A stretch of DNA of 64,000 nt, taken from the NCBI GenBank assembly GCA_022791315.1, contig JAAVYW010000061.1, forward strand, positions 62,001 to 126,000. The letters run 5' to 3'. Position 1 is the stretch's first letter. Every line of letters starts with the position of its first letter. This DNA is from Oscillospiraceae bacterium. Lineage in GTDB: Bacteria > Bacillota > Clostridia > Oscillospirales > Ruminococcaceae. Under the pieces are notes generated by a model. The model was not told the DNA's origin and searched no databases. It was given only the letters and a program-made list of their open reading frames with translations. Shown piece by piece: positions 1-7,744 of the stretch. A program made the translations under genes and the position numbers.

Positions 1-1
1 G

Positions 2-151
2 GGGGAAAACACCCTGCGCATCGAAGTCTCCACCACCCTGGAACGGGAACAGGCGCTCTTCCCCCAATCCGGCTACTCCATGGGCTTCAGCTACCAAAAA
101 CCCACCGGCCTCGCCGGCGCCGTCGTCCTGGAAACCGACAGCGTCTTCTAA
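2..151 (+). CDS. C-terminal fragment of a possible glycoside hydrolase (5' end outside window)
   Basis: An open frame enters from the left edge and ends at TAA 149-151, giving 49 residues. It begins GENTLRIEVSTTLERE and ends in a short beta-rich tail. The phrase NTLRIEV(S/A)TTL is typical of the last beta-sandwich of large glycosidases (GH2- or rhamnosidase-like), so a carbohydrate-active enzyme is the best guess. It points toward the family 3 glycosidase at 1217-3799, which is on the opposite strand. With only 49 residues the family cannot be fixed; no catalytic part is visible. Confidence 0.5.
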   Translation, partial: GENTLRIEVSTTLEREQALFPQSGYSMGFSYQKPTGLAGAVVLETDSVF

Positions 152-202
152 TCTCTGCCGCGCCATAGGCGAATTAAAGTTTCCGCCCGCCCTTTCCAAA
201 GG

Positions 203-336
203 GCAGCGAGCGAAATCCCCTCTTCTCCGGGGCGGCGAAAAGAACCAAACCAAAGCTGCCACCCAGCCAACAAGCTCCCCTCTATCGCCACCACTTTATG
301 CCCCCTCGCCGCCTTTGCCAACGCAAACAGGCCCGC
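203..336. repeat. Dispersed intergenic repeat, copy A
   Basis: Four exact blocks occur here in the same order and similar spacing as at 35438-35592: GCAGCGAGCGAAA (203-215), CACCCAGCCAACA (260-272), GCCGCCTTTGCC (308-319) and CAAACAGGCCCGC (324-336). The DNA between blocks has diverged. Both copies lie just past the 3' end of a minus-strand gene. No coding potential is apparent. Confidence 0.6.
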
Positions 337-344
337 TTCCCACC

Positions 345-388
345 AAAAAAGCACTTGAAAGCCCTCCCTGGGCCCTCAAGTGCTTTTT
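345..388 (-). terminator. Intrinsic terminator (bidirectional)
   Basis: Inverted repeat AAGCACTTGA / TCAAGTGCTT with A/T runs on both outer sides. It lies 25 bp past the stop of the rhodanese gene on the minus strand, and could also serve the plus-strand fragment ending at 151. Confidence 0.8.
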
Positions 389-412
389 CTTCGCCGTCCC
401 GCCCTTCACATT

Positions 413-1216
413 TCACAGCGTCCCGGCAATCTCGTCCAGTTCCCCCATGGAATACGCCCGCGTAAACCCCCGTCCCCTGGCATAGCGTGCCATCTGGTCG
501 GCGTTTACACCGGTGCGGCAGAAAAAGACCAGCGGCCTCTCCCGCTCCTGCCCCTCCAACCACTCCGGGGCCTCCTCCATGGGCACGGAGCAGGCCCCCT
601 CCCAGTGACCGGCAGGGGATTCCCCCAGGGCCCGCAGGTCAACCAGCAGCCCGCCCTGGGCCAGCAGCCCCGCCAGGTATTCCCTGGATACCCGGTACTG
701 CGCCACCTTGTCCAGGGGAATCCGTTGCCCGCCCCCACCCCGCAGGCGGATGACAACCTCCCGCCCCTCCAGCCAGGCATCCTCCCCCTCCCCCGCCAAG
801 TCCGTGATGCGCAGGCACCGGGGGCAGTCGGGCAGGGTGATGAGCTGGCGCCCGCAGAGCAAAAACACCTGGCCCTTCTCCCCGTCATAGAGAATCCGGG
901 TGATGCGCCCCTGTGCCCGCCGCTCCCCCAAAAGGGGGTGCCTTGCCACCAGGTTCCGCTCCTCCCACACGCCCCCCAGCAGGGAGCTGAACACATGGGG
1001 CGCCCCCTCCCCATCCTGCCCGGCCAGCAAAAAGAGCCCGCCCGCCCTGGCCAACGCCGTAAAAGTGCAGGCGGGATAATACCCCGCGTACATTTTATTA
1101 AAGTCATAGGGCACAAAGCCCGCTTTTTCTTTGACAAAGAGCGCCCCGTCAGGGGAGCGGCCCAGCGTCGCCGAGCCGTCCTCCGCGGAGCAGATGTCTG
1201 TAAACCGTGTCTCCAT
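413..1216 (-). CDS. Rhodanese-domain protein with unassigned N-terminal region
   Basis: 267 residues. The C-terminal third (about 185-267) looks like a rhodanese fold: LLVDLRALGE near its start and the active-site loop CRTG with Cys about 233, expected to carry a persulfide or act on sulfur or phosphate groups. The N-terminal 180 residues contain repeated beta-strand-like stretches and no family I recognise; they may form a beta-propeller-like or carbohydrate-associated part. No signal peptide or membrane segment. The start codon abuts the stop of the GH3 gene (1217), so the two are almost certainly cotranscribed and translationally coupled. The link between a rhodanese and a glycosidase is not obvious. 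Confidence 0.75.
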   Translation of the reverse strand: METRFTDICSAEDGSATLGRSPDGALFVKEKAGFVPYDFNKMYAGYYPACTFTALARAGGLFLLAGQDGEGAPHVFSSLLGGVWEERNLVARHPLLGERRAQGRITRILYDGEKGQVFLLCGRQLITLPDCPRCLRITDLAGEGEDAWLEGREVVIRLRGGGGQRIPLDKVAQYRVSREYLAGLLAQGGLLVDLRALGESPAGHWEGACSVPMEEAPEWLEGQERERPLVFFCRTGVNADQMARYARGRGFTRAYSMGELDEIAGTL

Positions 1217-3799
1217 TTACCGCACAGCCACCGGCACCTTGGCGCACTTCGTCACGCCGTCATAGGGAAAGGACACCGTAATCGTAGCCGCGCCGGTGCC
1301 CTTGGCAACCACCTTGCCGTTCCCGTCCACAGTCGCCACTGCTTCGTCCGAGCTGGCAAACGCAGGCCGGTTTTCCCACGGGCAGAGATGGGTGGCGTCT
1401 TCCAGGGTGATAGAGGGCTTGATTTGGCTCTCCTCGCCCACATTCATGCAGTATTTGTCCGCAATGGCATAGACATTGCTCAGAGCAGCCTTCCATTCCC
1501 CGCTGACGGCGATTTCCGTCCGGCAGGGCAGGTCGGCCGAGCTGCCGCCCACTTCCACCGCATAGCGCCCGTTTTCCACTACCATCTTTTTCTTCAGGTT
1601 GTTCCAGAAGGTCACTTCCTTCAGCGCCACCGGGATTGTCACAGTCTTAGTCTCCCCGGCCGGGAGCTCCACCTTGGCAAACCCCTTGAGCTGCCTGGCC
1701 GGCTTGTTGTCATACTGCTTCTCCCCCATCAGCTTGGAGAAATACACCTCCACAATTTCCTTGCCGTCCCGGTCCCCGGTATTTGTCACATCCACCGACA
1801 CCATCACCGTGTCATTGGCGTCATACTCCGCCTTGTCCAGCTTCAGGTTGCTGTACTGGTAAGAGGTATAGCTCAGCCCATACCCAAAGGGGAAGAGCAC
1901 CGGCCCGTCAAAGTACATGTAGGTCCTGCCCTTTTTCGTCAGGGTATCCTGCTTTTTGATGCCGTAGTCGTTCACATGGGGCAGGTCCTCCATGTTCCGG
2001 TACCAAGTGGCCGTCAGCTTCGCGTTGGGGTTCACCTTCCCAAAGAGCACGTTGGCAATGGCCGTGCCCTGGGCCTGCCCCGCAAAGTGGGCGTTCACCA
2101 CGGTGTGGGCTTTGTCAAAGAACTCGCCGGTCACGCCGCCCAGGGTCGTCAGTACCACCACAGTGTTCCCATTGGCCGCCAGGAGCTGCTGGATTTTCTC
2201 GTCCTGCCCGTAGGGCAGCGCCATAGTCTCCCGGTCATGCTCCTCGCTGGCCGTCACATCGTCTGTGCCCGCCACCACAATCACCAGGTCAGCCTGTTTC
2301 GCCGCCTCCACTGCCCGGGCAATCAGCATGTCATTGTCTGCCCGGTAGTCCGGGTCGTCCACGGGGAAGCGGGGCTCCGGCTTTTTGTTGGGGTCAAAGG
2401 CCGCCATCAGCGCCGAGCCGCCGTCCGCCCCATCCACGCCGGGGTTCACGTCAATCATCAGGTCAGCCGGGTCAAACCCAGGCAGCATATCCATCACGCC
2501 GCCCGCCTTGAACTCCTTGTCGCTGCACCAGCCCTTTTCATAGCTCACCTGGATTCCGCTGCCCGCCACTTCGTTGCGCACCCCGTCCAGGGCCATCACG
2601 TTCACCACAGTTTCCACAATGCCGCCCGCGCTGTAGCCGCCCAGCTGCCGGTACAGGGCGTTGGGCCCCACCACCAGGATGGATTTCACCTTGCTCTTGT
2701 CAATGGGCAGCAGCTTCTTATCGTTTTTCAGCAGTACAATGGTGTCGTTTGCCATATCCACCGCCAGGTCGGCCATTTCCCGGCTGGCAACGCTCTCTGC
2801 CCCGATTTTGTCATAGGGCACATTCTCGTCAAAGAGCCCCAGCCGGAAGCGGGAGGTAAACGCCCGGATAATCGCCCGGTCAATCACGCCCTCGTCAATT
2901 AAGCCCTGCTTCACGGCATTCAGCAGCGCCTTTTTATGCTCCGGCCCGCAGCTCACGTCCGTGCCGCAGATTAAAGAGAGGGCCGAGGCCTCCTCCATGC
3001 TCTTGCAGTAGTAGTGGGCCAGCGTGTTCCCAGAGCCGAACATGGGATTGCGATAGCAGTCCGCCACCGCGCCGCAGTCGGACACCACAACCCCGTCAAA
3101 CCCCCACTCCTCCCGCAGGAAGGTGGTGAGCAGCTGCTCGTTCACCGAGGCCGGCACCCCGTTGATGCGGTTGTAGGAGGTCATGATGGACTCCGCCTTC
3201 CCCTCCCGGATGGCGTATTCAAACACCTTGGCATAGTATTCCCGCAGCGTGGCCTCGTCTACGTTGGAAGAACCGTTGTGCCGGTTGTTCTCGCTGGAAT
3301 TCAAAGCATAGTGCTTGGGGGTAGAGACCACTTTGATGTACTTCCCATCCTCCCCCTGCATCCCCTGGATATAGCTGGCCGCCATCTTGCCCCCCAGGAA
3401 CGGGTCTTCCCCAAAGTTCTCGTCGCTGCGCCCGTTGCGTGGGTCGCGGGCCATGTTAATGGTGGGGCACCACATATGCAGTTCCACGTCGTTTAAGTTA
3501 TGGTGGGCCCGGCACTCGTCCGAAATCGCCGTTGTCACCTTTTTGAGCTTTTCCCGGTCCCAGCTCTGGCTCATCGCCAGGCACACAGGATAGCTGGTGG
3601 CATCCATCTGCCTGGTCTCAAAGGGGCCAAAGAACCCGTGGGACGCCTCGGTCCAGTAGTCATAGCGGGGCACTCCCAGCCGGGGAATCGCCGCCGCATT
3701 GTTCCCCACCTGCATGATTTTCTCTTCCAGCGTCATCTTTGACACCAAATCAGCCGCCCTCTCTTCAAAAGAGCGGGTCTGGTCTCTATAAATTTCCAT
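1217..3799 (-). CDS. Glycoside hydrolase family 3 enzyme with C-terminal Ig-like (Big2) domain
   Basis: 860 residues. GH3 beta-glucosidase/xylosidase layout: N-terminal TIM barrel with the conserved KH pair (K162-H163) and nucleophile Asp241 in GFDGVVVSD, then the alpha/beta sandwich (about 350-620), a fibronectin-III-like domain (about 660-760) and a Big2-type Ig-like domain at the end (about 790-860, SDEAVATVDGNGKVVAKGTG). GH3 enzymes release sugars from the non-reducing ends of plant or host oligosaccharides; the substrate cannot be read from sequence. There is no signal peptide, which is odd for a protein with a Big2 domain. Start ATG has GGAGA about 8 bp upstream; a promoter lies at 3861-3890. 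Confidence 0.92.
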   Translation of the reverse strand: MEIYRDQTRSFEERAADLVSKMTLEEKIMQVGNNAAAIPRLGVPRYDYWTEASHGFFGPFETRQMDATSYPVCLAMSQSWDREKLKKVTTAISDECRAHHNLNDVELHMWCPTINMARDPRNGRSDENFGEDPFLGGKMAASYIQGMQGEDGKYIKVVSTPKHYALNSSENNRHNGSSNVDEATLREYYAKVFEYAIREGKAESIMTSYNRINGVPASVNEQLLTTFLREEWGFDGVVVSDCGAVADCYRNPMFGSGNTLAHYYCKSMEEASALSLICGTDVSCGPEHKKALLNAVKQGLIDEGVIDRAIIRAFTSRFRLGLFDENVPYDKIGAESVASREMADLAVDMANDTIVLLKNDKKLLPIDKSKVKSILVVGPNALYRQLGGYSAGGIVETVVNVMALDGVRNEVAGSGIQVSYEKGWCSDKEFKAGGVMDMLPGFDPADLMIDVNPGVDGADGGSALMAAFDPNKKPEPRFPVDDPDYRADNDMLIARAVEAAKQADLVIVVAGTDDVTASEEHDRETMALPYGQDEKIQQLLAANGNTVVVLTTLGGVTGEFFDKAHTVVNAHFAGQAQGTAIANVLFGKVNPNAKLTATWYRNMEDLPHVNDYGIKKQDTLTKKGRTYMYFDGPVLFPFGYGLSYTSYQYSNLKLDKAEYDANDTVMVSVDVTNTGDRDGKEIVEVYFSKLMGEKQYDNKPARQLKGFAKVELPAGETKTVTIPVALKEVTFWNNLKKKMVVENGRYAVEVGGSSADLPCRTEIAVSGEWKAALSNVYAIADKYCMNVGEESQIKPSITLEDATHLCPWENRPAFASSDEAVATVDGNGKVVAKGTGAATITVSFPYDGVTKCAKVPVAVR

Positions 3800-3860
3800 T
3801 GCCTTTTCTCCTTTCCCTGTCGCCTATCTCCCTTTTCCAAGCGGAAAAGACCTGGTTTTC

Positions 3861-3890
3861 ATTTTACACTACCCGCCTCCAAGGCGTCAA
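3861..3890 (-). promoter_or_regulatory. Promoter for GH3-rhodanese operon
   Basis: On the minus strand: -35 TTGACG (3885-3890), 18-bp spacer, -10 TAAAAT (3861-3866), giving a start near 3855, about 55 bp before the GH3 start codon. Confidence 0.6.
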
Positions 3891-4002
3891 TCTTTCTTCC
3901 ACATTCTATAAAATTTTCATCACTTTTGCCGAACAAAACCATTTCTTTTCTACTACGCCTTCCAAAAGCTCCCATTCCCCGCCTTAAATAGCCAAATCCC
4001 CC

Positions 4003-4032
4003 TTGACAAAAGCCCCTCCCACCCGTTATACT
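4003..4032 (+). promoter_or_regulatory. Strong sigma-A promoter of a predicted small RNA
   Basis: TTGACA (4003-4008), 18-bp spacer, TATACT (4027-4032) on the plus strand, between two minus-strand genes. No plus-strand gene follows; predicted start about 4039 coincides with the base of a hairpin. Confidence 0.7.
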
Positions 4033-4038
4033 AAGGAT

Positions 4039-4117
4039 GTTGTATTTCTGCCCCCCCAGAGATACAACAGCAAGAATCACAAAACAGAACCCCCTGCCGC
4101 CCCCCGGCAGGGGGTTC
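4039..4117 (+). ncRNA. Predicted small RNA with 5' and 3' hairpins
   Basis: The transcript predicted from the promoter at 4003-4032 starts with a 12-bp stem, GTTGTATTTCTG (4039-4050) with CAGAGATACAAC (4057-4068), one G-U pair. It ends with a perfect 13-bp GC-rich stem, GAACCCCCTGCCG (4087-4099) with CGGCAGGGGGTTC (4105-4117). The following T-run is weak (TTCTCCCCATTTT). No start codon with a ribosome-binding site lies inside. It would be antisense only to the untranslated 3' end of the pilus operon. Inference from sequence only. Confidence 0.45.
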
Positions 4118-4136
4118 TCCCCATTTTCCCCAAAAA

Positions 4137-4171
4137 CAAGCTCCCCCTGCCTTCCCGGCAGGGGGAGCTTG
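4137..4171 (-). terminator. Terminator of the type IV pilus operon
   Basis: 15-bp perfect stem (4137-4151 with 4157-4171, loop TTCCC) followed on the minus strand by GTTTTTGG. It lies 52 bp past the pilO-like stop. Its core CCCCCTGCC...GGCAGGGGG is nearly the same as the hairpin at 4087-4117, which may act as a back-up. Confidence 0.85.
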
Positions 4172-4222
4172 CATTGTCCAAAAAACGGTCCCATCCGCAG
4201 GGAACCCCTGCGCCACAGGCCG

Positions 4223-4765
4223 CTATCCCTCGCGGTTATACTCAAAAAACACAATCGTGCTGTTCACCGATACCGGGCTCCCCTCGCCGCTCCCAAGCGA
4301 GACAGTGAGGTTTTCCAGCATACAGCGGTAGTCGCTGTCGTGCAGCTTCTGCAAAATGGACTTGGCCGCCCCATAGTCCCCGCTGGTAAAACTCAGCGAG
4401 ATACTCCGCCGCACAATCCGCTCCTCCCCGTCCACTGTCCCAAAGGAGAGGGAGTAATCCTCTGCCGCCGCCAAGATGCTGTTCAGCTCCAGCATAACCG
4501 GCTGTAGGTTATCATAGGGCGCCAGGCCCTTGGGGTCGTCGTCCGCTGCAAAAATCTCTGCAAGCTCCCGCTCCATCCGCCGTTTCTGTGCCACCCGCAG
4601 GTTGGCCGCCTCGGCCTGCTCGTCATAGAGGGCCGCGTCGGCAACCGCCGCATCCCGCCGCAGTGACATGGGGTTGTAGTAGAGCAGGATATACCCGCTC
4701 ACCAGGGCAATGATGCCCAAGAGCGCCAGCAGGACCCATTCCCTGGCCGTCAATTTCCGCTTCAC
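4223..4765 (-). CDS. pilO: Type IV pilus assembly protein, PilO-like
   Basis: 180 residues, type II/IV inner-membrane alignment protein. One N-terminal membrane segment (about 8-28, WVLLALLGIIALVSGYILLY), a coiled-coil linker (about 35-75) and a C-terminal ferredoxin-like alpha/beta domain (about 90-180), the PilO architecture. It would pair with the PilN-like protein and tie the PilM ring to the pilus platform. Primary sequence is weakly conserved in this family, so the call rests on topology and on position: last gene after pilM and pilN, with an ATGA overlap to pilN. Terminator follows at 4137-4171. Confidence 0.75.
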   Translation of the reverse strand: MKRKLTAREWVLLALLGIIALVSGYILLYYNPMSLRRDAAVADAALYDEQAEAANLRVAQKRRMERELAEIFAADDDPKGLAPYDNLQPVMLELNSILAAAEDYSLSFGTVDGEERIVRRSISLSFTSGDYGAAKSILQKLHDSDYRCMLENLTVSLGSGEGSPVSVNSTIVFFEYNREG

Positions 4766-5340
4766 TGTGCATCACCCTCCTCTCCCTCCGGCGTTTTCCG
4801 CTGGAGCTGTATCCGCACGTTGGCCTGTACCAGTGCCCCTTCGCTCTCCGTAGTGGCCGCCGTGTTCACCGTTGTGCCCGCCACCAGGTCCGATTCCTCC
4901 AGCCTTTTCACAATCTGCGCCGTCTCGGCCAGTGTCACCCCGGAGAATTGGAGCTGAACCACATCCCCGCTGATGGAAATGCTTGCCATCTCCCCCGTGC
5001 GCCCCATTGCCTTGTCCAGCAGCGCCAGCACCTCCATCCGGTCGATATTGGCCTGTTCCTCTTCTGTCGCCGCGTATTGGTAGTACTGGTCCAGCACCTC
5101 GTCATAGCCCTCGAGCTCGGCCATCACGGCCGCCAGCCGCTGTGCCGCCAAATCCCGCTGCTGCTCCGCCTGGTTGGTCTCCACCCACAGGTCATAGACC
5201 GTGATTTTGGATAGCCCCAGTATCAGCACCAGCACAAAGAGGACATAGAGCGCCGCCGTCGCGGGCTTTGTGGTTTTATCCGGCTTGTAAAAGAGGTTCA
5301 TCTCCCGTTTCACGGGATACCCTGTCTTCTTCCTGCTCAT
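4762..5340 (-). CDS. pilN: Type IV pilus assembly protein, PilN-like
   Basis: 192 residues. A cytoplasmic N-terminal stretch containing MNLFYKPDK, in the place where PilN proteins carry the INLL-type PilM-binding motif, then one membrane segment (about 29-49, ALYVLFVLVLILGLSKI), a coiled coil (about 55-85) and a C-terminal alpha/beta domain with GVTLAETAQIVKRLEES. This matches PilN, which binds PilM in the cytoplasm and PilO outside the membrane. ATGA overlaps couple it to pilM upstream and pilO downstream. The last 15 residues are very acidic and likely disordered. Confidence 0.75.
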   Translation of the reverse strand: MSRKKTGYPVKREMNLFYKPDKTTKPATAALYVLFVLVLILGLSKITVYDLWVETNQAEQQRDLAAQRLAAVMAELEGYDEVLDQYYQYAATEEEQANIDRMEVLALLDKAMGRTGEMASISISGDVVQLQFSGVTLAETAQIVKRLEESDLVAGTTVNTAATTESEGALVQANVRIQLQRKTPEGEEGDAQ

Positions 5341-6338
5341 TTTCTCCCCCCTCCCATCATTGCCCCGGCGGCAAAGACCCCCTCCGCCGCCAGCTCCTCC
5401 GTTCCCGGCAGCAGGGTCCCGGGATGATAGAGCGCCGTCTCCACCGGCGCAGCCTCCAAAGTGGCGGCAATGGCCCGCCGCATGGGTTCCAGCGCCGCCC
5501 CGCCCCCTACCAGGTACACCCCTTCCAGGTTGCTGGAACGGTAGGTAAACCGGTAGAAGTTAATCACCTTAAAAATCTCCACCGCAACCCGTTCGCAAAT
5601 ATCCGCCACCACAGGGGACTCCTGCACATTCTGGAACTGGGTGGTCTTGTAGGTATTGGCTAAAAAGGCGTCTGTCCCGGTCTCCTGGGCAATTGCCAAA
5701 TCGATGTTCCGCCCGCCCAAGGGGATTTCCCGGATGGCCTGCACCCTGTCCCTCCACACAGCCGTGACCCTGGTGTGCTGATGCCCCAAATCGATAAAGA
5801 AATACTCCCCCGTCCCCTGGCCCTGGGCCTGCGCCAGGTGGATGAGGGACATCTCCTGCGGCAGGATGGTCTTGAGCCGTATCCCCGCCTTTTGGAATAC
5901 CTGCACATATTCCGCCAGCCTCTGCTTGCTGGCTACCGCCGCCATCATGGGAATCCCGCTGTCCTCCTCTTCCCCCTCTGCGGGCTGGCACACCGCATAG
6001 TCGCAGTAGTACTGTTCCGCCTCCCCCTGGATAAAGTCCGAGAACTCATAGGGCAGGTTCATCATGAGCTGTTCTGTCGTCATCTTCGGCATGCTCACCA
6101 GACGGCAAATGGCCTGCCCCGCCGGCAGGCACAGCGCCGCGCTTCCCCCCGGCAGCCCCAAATCCTTCCGCGTCTGCTTGAGGAACTGGGCAAAGGCGTG
6201 GGGAAGCACAATCGCCCCGTTTTCGTCAATTAAATTTTCCGGCAGCCGCACCTGTTCAATCTGCACTGCCCCCCGCCCTGCAATCGCAATTTTTAAGCTG
6301 CTGCTCCCAATATCAAAACCCATCCGCAGTTTTCCCAT
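5337..6338 (-). CDS. pilM: Type IV pilus assembly protein PilM (actin-like ATPase)
   Basis: 333 residues, actin/FtsA fold. Phosphate-1 loop GFDIGSSSLKIAI (about 7-19), EYFFIDLGHQHTRVTAV (about 180-196) as phosphate-2 and YLVGGGAALEPM (about 283-294) as the adenosine motif. PilM forms a cytoplasmic ring that binds the N-terminal tail of PilN and couples the extension/retraction motors to the platform. Length is normal (about 330-370). The stop overlaps the pilN start (ATGA). Start ATG at 6338 was kept; an in-frame ATG 15 bp downstream is possible. Confidence 0.9.
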   Translation of the reverse strand: MGKLRMGFDIGSSSLKIAIAGRGAVQIEQVRLPENLIDENGAIVLPHAFAQFLKQTRKDLGLPGGSAALCLPAGQAICRLVSMPKMTTEQLMMNLPYEFSDFIQGEAEQYYCDYAVCQPAEGEEEDSGIPMMAAVASKQRLAEYVQVFQKAGIRLKTILPQEMSLIHLAQAQGQGTGEYFFIDLGHQHTRVTAVWRDRVQAIREIPLGGRNIDLAIAQETGTDAFLANTYKTTQFQNVQESPVVADICERVAVEIFKVINFYRFTYRSSNLEGVYLVGGGAALEPMRRAIAATLEAAPVETALYHPGTLLPGTEELAAEGVFAAGAMMGGGRK

Positions 6339-6397
6339 TTTCCCATCCCTTTCCTCTCCTCATTTTGCTGCGCAAATGGAACCCGTTCCAGCTTCTC

Positions 6398-7183
6398 TCA
6401 AAAGAGCCCCAAATACCATGCAATCACCGGCCCCCCAAAGCACACCGAGAGCACTGCCCCCGCCGCCAGAAAGGGCCCAAAGGCCATGGCCCTGCTCCCC
6501 ATCCCATCCCGGTCTTTGGAAAGCGCCGCCGCTCCCAGCCCCAGCAGGCACCCCGCCAGCAGTGTCAGCAGCAGCTCCCCCCAGGAGAGGTAGAGCCCCA
6601 GGGCAAAGAGCAGCTTAATATCCCCGCCGCCCATCATTTCCCGCCCCCGCAGCTTTTCCCAGAGCAGCACCAGCAGCAGCAAAACCAGCGGCACAAAAAG
6701 CGCCAGCCCGATTTGCCACAGGGCCTTCGCCAGCGGCGGCCGCAAAATCAGCAGCCAGGCCGCCCGGTTCCCCGCCAGGGCCAGCAAAACCCAGTTTGGG
6801 ATAATCCGTTTCGCCTGGTCAATCAGCCCCATCGCCAGCAGCAGCGCCGCCCAAATAATCCATTGGGCTGTCTCTAAGGTGGGCCCGTAGCAGGCCCCCA
6901 GCAGGCAAAAGCCCGCCGCCCCCGCCAGCTCGGCGGCCAGGCAGTCCACAGGGATTTTCTCCCCGCAGTACCGGCATTTCCCCCTGTGAAGGGCAAAGCC
7001 CAGGATGGGGATTAAATCCCGCACCCCCAGCGCATGTCCGCAGGCGTCACAGTGGGAACGCCCCTGAAACGGGGGGCGCCCCACCGCCCATCGGGAGACG
7101 GCGCAGTCAAAAAAGCTGCCCAAAACCGCCCCCAGGATTGTCAGCCAAAAGCAGAGGTATGAGGTTATTAGTAGTTCTTCCAT
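6398..7183 (-). CDS. pilD: Prepilin peptidase / N-methyltransferase PilD
   Basis: 261 residues from the ATG at 7183, chosen because GGGGGAGG lies 5 bp upstream. Bifunctional membrane enzyme that cleaves prepilins after Gly and methylates the new N-terminus. Signs: N-terminal domain with the Zn pair CDAC...CRYC, conserved upstream helix GAVLGSFFDCAVSRW, aspartyl-protease residues in GLIDQAKRIIPN and in GGGDIKLLFALGL (GxGD motif), and about seven to eight membrane segments. It follows the major pilins after a 93-bp spacer holding two hairpins. It should process all six prepilin-like proteins of this locus. Confidence 0.93.
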   Translation of the reverse strand: MEELLITSYLCFWLTILGAVLGSFFDCAVSRWAVGRPPFQGRSHCDACGHALGVRDLIPILGFALHRGKCRYCGEKIPVDCLAAELAGAAGFCLLGACYGPTLETAQWIIWAALLLAMGLIDQAKRIIPNWVLLALAGNRAAWLLILRPPLAKALWQIGLALFVPLVLLLLVLLWEKLRGREMMGGGDIKLLFALGLYLSWGELLLTLLAGCLLGLGAAALSKDRDGMGSRAMAFGPFLAAGAVLSVCFGGPVIAWYLGLF

Positions 7184-7208
7184 GTTCGCCTCCCCCAGGG
7201 CAGACGCC

Positions 7209-7264
7209 CTCCCAGAACCATAAATTCGTTTATGGTTCTGGGAGAACGCCCGCATTACGCGGGC
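7209..7264 (-). promoter_or_regulatory. Tandem hairpins between second pilin gene and pilD
   Basis: Two stems in a 93-bp spacer: GCCCGC/GCGGGC (7248-7264) and a perfect 16-bp stem CTCCCAGAACCATAAA / TTTATGGTTCTGGGAG (7209-7224 with 7229-7244, 4-nt loop). On the minus strand neither is followed by a T-run, so a processing, stabilising or partial-attenuation role is more likely than full termination. Confidence 0.65.
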
Positions 7265-7276
7265 TGTTCTCGTTAA

Positions 7277-7744
7277 TTAGCTATTAATGGTATCGCCACA
7301 CAGGTCACCATCGTTCCAAGTAATGGTAGCATCTTTAGTAGCGGCAGTAGCTTCAATCCATGTCATAGAAACTAAGCCCTCATCATCAGTCTTAACGGCA
7401 ATAATCATGCCCCCATGACTATTAGTGGTGCATTTACCATATCCTGTGATACTTGTACCAACATCCGTTAAACTGCCATCTTTTGCATCATAGTAATACG
7501 GTGTACCAGCCTCAAAATTTCCACCAGTACCTTCCTTAAACTCTCCGCTTAAGTATGCAATTAAGACTTCCGCTTTAGCTGCACGCTCATTCGCAGCATC
7601 CGTAGCTATCTTAGTCCGCTCCAACGCACTGGACACCAGCGGAATCGAAACTGCAATCAGAATAGCAATAATAGCCACCACAATCAGCATTTCAATCAGC
7701 GTAAAGCCGCCTTTTTTGTTCAACTTGTTCTTCAAGTTTTTCAT
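7277..7744 (-). CDS. pilA: Type IV major pilin, copy 2
   Basis: 155 residues. Class III signal: positively charged leader ending KKGG, cleavage before FTLIEMLIVVAIIAILIAV, Glu at mature position 5. Hydrophobic alpha-1 helix then ALERTKIATDAANERAAKAE; C-terminal half beta-rich. Two cysteines (GKCTT about 104 and DLCGDTINS at the end) probably close a disulfide loop. The N-terminal 65 residues are nearly identical to the pilin at 8001-8483, the rest has diverged, so the two arose by duplication. Abundant fibre subunit; ribosome-binding site GGAGAGG lies before the ATG. Confidence 0.92.
   Translation of the reverse strand: MKNLKNKLNKKGGFTLIEMLIVVAIIAILIAVSIPLVSSALERTKIATDAANERAAKAEVLIAYLSGEFKEGTGGNFEAGTPYYYDAKDGSLTDVGTSITGYGKCTTNSHGGMIIAVKTDDEGLVSMTWIEATAATKDATITWNDGDLCGDTINS

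Noticed and set aside
380..2902. 840-codon plus-strand open frame opposite the GH3 gene
   Set aside because: Rich in His, Pro, Gln and Arg, no family resemblance, no ribosome-binding site; it mirrors the GC-rich third positions of the real minus-strand genes.
3859..4254. 131-codon minus-strand frame upstream of GH3
   Set aside because: It runs through two terminator hairpins and a promoter, has no ribosome-binding site and no protein-like pattern.
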